NCBI GenBank assembly: GCA_017654935.2
Contig: CM065701.1
Location: forward strand, 4,441,835 to 4,505,834
Length of the DNA stretch: 64,000 nucleotides
Origin: Phymorhynchus buccinoides
Taxonomy: Eukaryota > Mollusca > Gastropoda > Neogastropoda > Raphitomidae
Reading direction: 5' to 3'
Of this stretch, positions 56,721 to 64,000 are shown one piece after another (within the stretch, counting starts at the first letter, position 1; each line of letters opens with the position of its first letter). A program made the translations under genes and the position numbers. The notes beneath the pieces were generated by a model. That model ran no database searches, was not told where the DNA came from, and saw only the letters and a list, made by a program, of their open reading frames with translations.

Positions 56721-56734
56721 CTGTGAGCCAGACA

Positions 56735-56830
56735 CCGTGCCTTGTGGGGGTGGTCGGCTGTCCCTGGAACATCAATATCATTATTACACACCCATCTGGT
56801 TGACTGGGAGCCAGACACTGTGCAGTGTTC
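56735..56830 (-). repeat. Second copy of the exon-1 acceptor edge
   Basis: The motif GTGTCTGGCTCNCAG|TCNACCAGATGG at the exon-1 acceptor recurs here, at 58905-58950 and at 61473-61502. These look like further acceptor-edge copies, now separated by inserted elements. Confidence 0.6.
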
Positions 56831-56849
56831 CCCATGCTTCCAAATTTTT

Positions 56850-58370
56850 AAGGGTCATCATGACCCTTTGCCCCCAAATTTTAACTCTTTCATTCCTGGT
56901 TTTACACTAACTGTTACTTCCCCTTATTCCTATGTTTCTATTATCTATCTATTCCCTTCATTCCTGGATTTATAGAGGGTTAAAAATGTGATAATGGGGT
57001 ACTTATTTTAGAGACTTACGGCAGTAACCCACATTACACGAACCTAAGAATGTCATATACTGTTGTGTAGGGATTTGATGTGAGAAGCTGTTTGTGACCA
57101 TGTTGACACATTATGGTGACATGACAGATGACACACAGGTGTAAAACAGGTATGTTTACAATTTAACATAAAACATACCATCATGCCATACATGCAGGTC
57201 AGTGTTTTTAAAGCAAATTGTATATTTCATGCACGCACTCACCAAGTGACGCCTCCTGTACATCCCCATGCATTGTGCTTGTCATTACTCCACAAATAAG
57301 TGTCACCATTGTCACCATAATTGTCCCCAACACATCAACAGTTTATTGTCTGTTTTGACGATTATGTATGGATACAACACAAATATATAGACAAGCACCA
57401 CACTATTTTGCACACTTTTTTTTACACAGATAATATTTTCACGTTCCCTATCTACGCATGTATGTACCCCTGTCACAGTCATCACATCACATGTCACACA
57501 TAGGTGACACGTGTGACACACCTTGAAGCAGTCACTGTGACGCTGTTTGGAGCACAGATATCACACTTTTCACACATCATTGTAGTTTGACACATTTTGA
57601 AGGGGTGTCGGTATAGCTGACACCAGTGTGTGCATGCTTGTACTTGGGGTGTCGTGCCGTGCACAACACACAGGTGTGCTTGTCACCTACACCTTTGTTT
57701 TTCTCTGGCTCCTCAGTGCGTTTTTTTAGGTGTTATTGTTGGTATATTCTAGCAGAGAACTGAGCATTTCATCAGAGTAATATAACTGAAAATAATCTTG
57801 CGCTTTCATTGATGTGTCTAACACACACACAGGCCCTGATTGATGTTTGAATTCCGTCCTAGTTTCGGTTTTGGTGTGACATAATTCCCAATAATCCACT
57901 CAAAACTCGGTCGAGTGTAGAACAAAGGTAAGTTTTGATAATCTAACTCCTCACCACTAGCATCATCACCACCTATATGCGCTTCAATAGCTGCCACGAA
58001 CTAAACTCACTCTTCTTCTGTCAAATTGGTCAGAATCAGAATTTTCTCCACCTTCTATTTTCACTACCAACAAAAACTGCCACGTGCACAGTACACACCT
58101 ACTACACGCATTCACTCAAAACGACCCCTTTCCCACAGAGCTGGAAGGAGGAGGGGGTGGGGGGAAGGGAAGGGTAAATGGCTGGGGGGTCTGGCATCAC
58201 ATTCCATTCATAAACAGTCCCGTTAGGGCTGGGTCAAGGGTAAATGACGTACTTTGATGGCGCGAATTGCGGTAAGTCCAAAGTACGATCCCGGAATACC
58301 GGTCTCTCGGATTGAAAGGAGTTATTTCTTCCAGAACTGTTTTCCGTTCTCCAGGATTGAAAGGTATTAA
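56850..58370. other. Upstream region, GTGACA-rich part
   Basis: Between 57060 and 57690 the words gtgaca/tgtcac and aggtgt recur unusually often. No gene, exon or named repeat was supported. Confidence 0.45.
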
Positions 58371-58801
58371 GCCTTGAAACCGGAAAACCGGTCTGCAGGA
58401 TTGAAAGAGTTAAGGGTCATTTGAACATTTTTGAGGGTCAAAATAAAAGCCATAATAAATGGACAATATGCTCTAAAATAAAAACAAAATCGTTGGCCTT
58501 GGAAGCGGCAATGCAGACTGCAGAAGAGCTTGCCATCACGATGCTGAAGCCAGTCAAATTCTTCACACCAACTTGACTTGAATTTGCGAGTTACTTTATT
58601 CTTTTCATCACTACTGACAGTTGAAGTAGAACTTGAAGGGCCTGGAACTGGTTCGAGGGTTTTTGTCACCTCACTTAAAAAAAACTTCAGTCTTTGGAAG
58701 AACTTCGTGTCGAAGTTTTTGCAATCCAGCGAAGCAGCGCCATTTTTTGCTAAAGGCTTGGCAGCAATGCACATGCGAGCAGCATGGGTGGCGAGAAACA
58801 A
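58367..58801 (-). pseudogene. Possible hAT-type TTF zinc-finger fragment
   Basis: 144 residues. KFKSSWCEEFDWLQHRDGKL then FCSLHC resembles the W-L...FCxxC start of a TTF finger as in the 35190-36091 element, but the His pair is not seen and the C-terminal 40 residues look random. Confidence 0.45.
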
Positions 58802-59058
58802 AGGGGAGTTACTCTGTGGTTCATGATAGTTTTTGTCGTCTGCTTCAAGCTTGGTATAGTAGTGAAAGAATAGGCCCAGTTTTGTTGCAGTTTAGTGGTA
58901 CAGTATCATGCATCTGGTCGACTGTGAGCCAGACACCATGCTTTGTGGGGGTGGTCGTGGAATATGAATATTATTATTACATTAAGTCACCCACAAAAAA
59001 ATATAATCAACAAAGAGTATAGAAAATGAGCTTTATTTTGATATAATTTTCTCAATGA

Positions 59059-59311
59059 TTAACCCTTTCACCGCCAATGTCGCATTTTAGCACCACACTG
59101 GTTTAACACCCATGTCACTAAAAGGCATCAAATGAGGGTCTGTTATCCAAAGAGTGAAAGACCCTATTTTCATAATTTTGGGAGGTAAGGATAGGCCTAA
59201 TGCTATATCATGTCACAGAGGAATTCCCAATATTGCAGTTTCTTTTTCTCTACCCACTTAAGTTTAATGGTATTTTTTGGCTAAAAAAATGGCTGGCGGC
59301 GAAAGGGTTAA
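59059..59311. mobile_element. TTAA MITE, CCCTTTCGCCGCCA family
   Basis: Complete, TTAA on both sides. Confidence 0.87.
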
Positions 59312-59414
59312 GGCATTAATACACATGATATTGGCAGATTAAAACAGGCAAAATTACTGAGTTTCCCCCCAAGTGTTTCAGTGAAGTGGCTTAGCTGCCT
59401 CTAGCTACATTAAC

Positions 59415-60375
59415 CAATACAGTCGACCCCCTCATGAACCGCCCTCTGATTTACGACCTCCCCCCTCTTTTACGACTGAAATATGAATGACGGATCGTTT
59501 TTCTTCAAAACTTGCCTCCTCATTTACGACTCCCCCTCTAACGCGTTTTACGACCGTAAATCTTGTTGATTTTACGACCGATGCAACACATTCTGACGCA
59601 AAAACGTATGATATCTATCCTTCTCGGCCTCAGTTCGAGCCGACGCACAGCTGGGGTACCACTGTTGTTAGGTCAATCTCGGTAAAAACGAACCATTCTC
59701 ATGCCGAAATTGAAGAATTTAATCAGCGATATCACGATCTGACCACTAAATGTCACCACTTTTATGCACATGTGTCATGTGTCATCACTGAGCAGTTTAT
59801 GATCAAAGTTTGAACTGAAACAGTCGCGATCGTGTCGATCTTTACGAACTCTGTGCACACGTAGGCCTAAATGCGAAGTCAACTTCCAAGTTGAAACTAG
59901 GTGATCAGTCACACTCCATAAGTTGGAACTCAGTGAATGGTCTCACTTTACAAAAAATAAGTTGAAAAGCAGCTCCTTTCTGTTATTAAACTGATAAATT
60001 GGCGTTAGTGCATGCACTGAAACACTCACTGAATGCAAACAACTCACAAAATCCGATAAATGACAGCAGCTGGCGCATTAGCGTTTGCCATGATTTCGTA
60101 TTTGCGGTGCCATTTTGTCAGCCGAGTTGTATGCGCGGTAAAAGTTCTGTGTGTGCAAACTGTGACTGAAAATGAACTGCCAGAGAGTAACTTTGTCATG
60201 TTTTGTGTTGTGTTGTGTCGTTGAGCAGAATCCAGTATTTAGTAGGTCTGTTATGGCGAAAATTAGGTCTGTACTGTCATGTGTAGTGCATGCATGTGCT
60301 GTGCGTCATATACGGTGTAGTGAATGCATTGTTTAAGACCCCCCTCTTTTACGACCGATTTTTCGAAGGTCTTAA
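59415..60375. other. Unclassified repeat-like block with direct ends
   Basis: Starts acagtcgaccccctcatgaa and ends near aagacccccctcttttacga; ctcttttacgac occurs at both edges. A 108-residue frame at 59487-59813 has no recognisable domain. Confidence 0.45.
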
Positions 60376-60436
60376 AGGTATCAATATTGTTATTGAGTTA
60401 ACATGTAAAAAAAAAAAAATACATATTGAGTATGAT

Positions 60437-61467
60437 CAGCCCTCTACGATTGCATTTTTGACTCAATCGCCAATGGCTAGTAAACCAAAATTTTTAGTCG
60501 CCAGCACGTATTTTGGGAACAAACATTTTTTGGTAAAGGTAAAGTTCTTGGTTAATTCCATTTTTCTGTTTTTGCCTTTCTTACCAAACATAACTGTATT
60601 TTATGAACCTTTTCAGCTAATTATCTTTTTGGAATAATAACCCTACCCCCCCCCCCCCCCCCCCCGCTAACATGGAAGAACACAATGAACCACGACTGTG
60701 ACAAATGCTGCGGTGTACTGCAGTACATAGGGGGGGACAGGGGGGGGCGCCTATTATATAATGGCCTTTATCATGACTGCAATTAATTATTGAACAAAGA
60801 TAATTCCTTGTCAGTGTTGGCCCCAAGCACAAGCACACTATCACTGAGTATCAGTATCATGACACATGTATCATCTGCTTTTTGAGTGTGCAGTCAGATA
60901 TTCCCTCTCGAGAGTTTATCACAAAGTCTGTGCTACCAGCGCTGCTGTGAGCCTTAGCTTAGCCTTAGGTAGATGGCTGTTCAGAATCTGATGAAACCCT
61001 ACCTGGATCATTTTGCTTATCATCGTGTTTGTCTGACTAATTACTGGTAGTTCTGCCTTGTAGGTTTATTGCAACAGCGAAAAAACGCAGATTTCTGTTC
61101 AGGTTGGTTTCTCTTTCGACTCGCCATTTTCCAAGAAAGTCACGGCTGCAGCAGTTGACAAAGAAAACGTCTGCTACCATTGTCCGCGAAAGCGAAGCAT
61201 TCTGATTGGCTACAGATAAGTGTGGGTCCGCGCCTTGCACGCTGAGTTTAGCTGAGACAGGGATAGCGATGCCTTTGCAGCCAAATTCCCGCCACATGCG
61301 TTGCCGACTCAAGTAGGCCTACCTGCCTGCAGGGAATTCCCCGAAGAGCCTGGCGAGCGGCAGTCAGATTTTTTACTGGCCATTGGCGATTGATTTACAT
61401 TTATTCAGTCGCCAAGACAAAATTTAAGACGCCAATGCGAGTGATTTACTCGCATTGTAGAGGGCTG
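60437..61467. mobile_element. hAT-like element, CAGCCCTCTAC ends
   Basis: 1031 bp with ends cagccctctacgat / attgtagagggctg, subterminal ggcgattg/caatcgcc words and the 5-bp duplication atgat. No transposase. Contains a C run at 60646-60665. Confidence 0.83.
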
Positions 61468-61923
61468 ATGATGCATCTGTTCGACTTGAGCCAGACACTG
61501 TGCTTTGAATAAAAACAGTCCTGAGAACAAAAAAGTTTAAAAAAATACTTCTAAAAAAATTGACAGCGAAACTGATAAACCATTTTATAAATTAACAAAT
61601 ATCTGAGGCAACTAATGAACTATCAACACCTGTGTTGAATGAGGAGAAAACCCATGTCATCTGTGTGCACGTACAGGCAGCATTGATTTTTGCTTCCCTA
61701 CAGCAATGTTTTAGTAATAATAACCAATTTTAACATTGCAATCATACACTCATCAACTGATCAAGCTAAAACTGGTAAAAGTAAAACTGCAAAAGCTTAG
61801 TCCTACTCATAGGCCAGAAATTTGGGTTATTTTGTTTAGATAAGATGTCTCTCTTCTTCCTTCTCAACCATCATCTCTTCTCATTTCTCTCACTCCTCCA
61901 CTCTCTCTTCCTCTCAGTCTCAC

Positions 61924-62117
61924 CAGGCATGGTAGTGGGGGCAAAGTGTTTTTCAAGGAAAATGGCCGGGGGTCCAGGGGGCCGAAGAAAATTCAATAAA
62001 ATTCAATAAATGAGAGTGAAATTTTCACTTTTTCATGCCATTTCAATGCATTTTTTAAATAATTTTGCTTCAAACTTTCGCGGATTTTCCGTGATTCGCG
62101 GAGGTCTACCATGCCTG
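61924..62117. mobile_element. hAT-like MITE, CAGGCATGGTAG family
   Basis: Ends caggcatggtag / ctaccatgcctg, duplication tctcac. Confidence 0.88.
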
Positions 62118-62139
62118 TCTCACTTTCACTGTTTCAGAG

Positions 62140-62450
62140 AGAGAGAGATCTCTGGTGTATACTGTGAAGAAAGACAACCCTTTTTGGATGTAGAGTCCAG
62201 TATACCCCCCCTCTCTTTCTCTCTCTCTCACAATCTCTCTCACCTCCCCCTCTCTCTCTCAACACTCACTCAGTCACTGACCTCCTGTGTGTACTGTGAA
62301 GAAAGACAGCCATTTTTGGATGTAGAGCCCAGTATAACTATAAGATACTATAACTCCCCCTCCCCTCTCTCTCTCAACACTTACTGCCCTCCCGTGCGTG
62401 GAGAAAGACCACCCTTTTTGGATGTAGAGTCCAGTATGACGCTTATCTTG
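62140..62450. repeat. About 115-bp tandem repeat, 3 copies
   Basis: Unit ctgtgaagaaagacaaccc then tttttggatgtagagtcc with CT-rich spacers. Read on the minus strand each unit has a tctttcttcacag acceptor-like site (lost in the third). Confidence 0.8.
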
Positions 62451-62857
62451 CCACCAGAATAGGTTCAGCTCAGTAGTGAGAGGCCAAGAAAAAAATACAA
62501 AGGGATTGCTCCCTTTTACTGCCTGCAATAAGATAGAGGCATAGGGCAAAATGAAACACAGAAGTCATACAGTGATGTCCCGAGGCCCCGGTCATGGGCC
62601 ATTAACCTATTAAAATTGAAAATGTCCTATTCAGCGTGTTCTCCCCTGTCAGGATATATTAGTTATTACGTCTGATTAAATTTCTAACACCGACACGCTT
62701 TTGTCCTATTAATTTCTGCCAGAGCCAGGACATTGTCTTATTGATTTATCTTATCTCAGGACAGTTTGTCCTATCACTTTTTGATCCTCGGTACATCATT
62801 GAGTCAATATTTATTATTTACTTGAAAAAGGCTTTAGAAGCAAACAACGTTTGTCTT

Positions 62858-62860
<3 letters not shown>

Positions 62861-62918
<58 letters not shown>
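62861..62918. repeat. (TG)n microsatellite
   Basis: About 29 dinucleotides followed by (aatc)n. Confidence 0.95.
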
Positions 62919-62919
<1 letters not shown>

Positions 62920-62999
62920 AATCAATCAATCAAATCAATTTATTGTCTTCACAAGAAGAAATTTGTTGCCCAGCTTGCGCATAAAATACAGAATGAATA

Positions 63000-63480
63000 A
63001 TAAAAACATTTCATTAACTGGTCAGTTATTTGAAAGCCTACCTACCTACCCTATTTTTTTGGGCCATGTTCTCGGAAACAGACATTTTTTTATTTGGCCT
63101 TAAAAGGGGAGTAACTCAGTAAGTACAAAACCAAATACATGTCATACAGTTAAGCAGTCATAAATGACAATAATATCACAAATTTAAGTCAACACACACA
63201 CACACTATTTAGATAAAACTACTAGTTAAGTAAACAGGCATAGAAACAGTTTTAGATAAAACCTAAGGAACCAAGGTCAACACAGCATTAAAAGAGGGGT
63301 GTAAATCAAATATTGATCCTAAAAACATGCATTATAATAAAGACAAAGCAACTGCATGTCATATAATTATGCAATCATAAAAATATTCTGCTAAAAACAT
63401 AATTATAATGACAATGTAATACCACAAACTGAAGTCTTCAGAGCACACACACACACACACACTATCTTGACCTCAATGTA
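63000..63480. other. AT-rich stretch, no recognised feature
   Basis: Two similar blocks (63125-63200 and 63350-63460, catgtcata...gcaatcataaa) suggest a duplication. Confidence 0.45.
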
Positions 63481-63495
63481 ACAACAACAACAAAA

Positions 63496-64000
63496 ATGGT
63501 AGTCGACTTTAGGAAATCCCCGGTACCAATGCCAGATCTCACAATCAAAGGTGTGACAGTAGAAAGGGTAGATGAATACAAGTATCTGGGAACAATCATA
63601 GACAATAAGTTTACTTTTAGTTCTCATGTTGATCATGTTTCCAAGAAATGCCAAACAAGGATGTACTGCCTGAGAAAGCTCAGATCTTTCAATGTTAGCA
63701 CAGATCTTCTCCAAAGCTTTTATCGTTGTTTTCTTGAATCTATTATAACATTTTCATTTATGTGTTGGCACGGTGGCTTGAAAAAGTTGAATGTAAAACC
63801 CAAGGGTGTTCTGAATAAGATTGTGAATGTTGGTAGCAAGATCGTGGGTAGAAAGCAAGACAACTTGTATTTGCTGTATGAAAAACGTGTAGTTCAAAAA
63901 GCCAGGGAGATCGCTAATGATCACAGTCACGTTCTATCGCATTGCTATGAACTATTGCCATCTGATACACTAGTGATAGACGGTTCCGCACTATCCGTTG
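63496..64000 (+). pseudogene. Non-LTR retrotransposon RT C-terminal part, runs off the window
   Basis: An open frame of 168 codons to the window edge. VVDFRKSPVPMPDLTIKG then VERVDEYKYLGTIIDNKFTF is the RT thumb-side motif (YKYLGxxID) of LINE ORF2 proteins, followed by HVDHVSKKCQTRMYCLRKLR and FYRCFLESIITFSF. A TAA lies just upstream (about 63480), so the copy seems truncated at its 5' end; the catalytic FADD box is absent. The frame is unbroken, so the copy is young. It is commonly seen in RTE/Rex/CR1-like mollusc and fish elements; clade not assigned. Confidence 0.82.

Noticed and set aside
59487..59813. A 108-residue frame that might be a transposase
   Set aside because: No recognisable motif, and the flanking ends are direct rather than inverted.

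Overview
The window is metazoan nuclear DNA, most likely from a lophotrochozoan and plausibly a mollusc. That placement is inferred from the split-gene structure, the bilaterian-type eIF4G2 gene, the DIRS-like, piggyBac, RTE-like and hAT-like transposons, and the many MITEs, SINEs and minisatellites. There are no bacterial operons, rRNA genes or CRISPR arrays. Species cannot be told from the sequence alone.

The main gene runs on the minus strand from about 56.7 kb down to 11.5 kb. It encodes the translation initiation factor eIF4G2 (DAP5/p97/NAT1). I resolved 23 coding exons by eye. Their splice phases join without error into one open frame of about 950 residues ending in a stop at 11514. In order the protein has a MIF4G domain, a Gly/Gln/Pro-rich linker, an MA3 domain and a C-terminal W2 domain. 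The far 5' end (start codon) is not resolved. One intron has a GC-AG donor.

The first 5 kb hold a second, short plus-strand gene: two exons (1953-2236 and 4283-4685) join in phase to complete the eight ligands of a RING-type zinc finger. I do not recognise the family.

The eIF4G2 introns are packed with mobile DNA. A 6.4-kb, apparently intact DIRS-like tyrosine-recombinase retrotransposon lies at 24625-31047, with gag-like, RT/RNase H and recombinase frames, 177-bp inverted repeats and an internal complementary region. A piggyBac element with perfect ends and a frameshifted transposase lies at 37456-39705. Three hAT-like elements of about 0.8-1.0 kb and several MITE families have CAG...CTG ends and 5-6 bp target duplications. 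TTAA- and TA-flanked MITE families, tRNA-derived SINEs, and an RTE-like and another LINE fragment complete the set.

The most unusual observation concerns eIF4G2 itself. At five or more exon-intron borders the border, including its splice site and the adjoining coding bases, has been tandemly amplified into a minisatellite of 4-12 copies (54.5-55.0, 49.8-50.5, 48.6-49.2, 45.3-46.1 and 55.3-56.7 kb). Single partial copies lie at 18.6 and 13.8 kb. In each array the copy attached to the rest of the exon is intact and in frame, while the others carry splice-site-like edges with no exon body.
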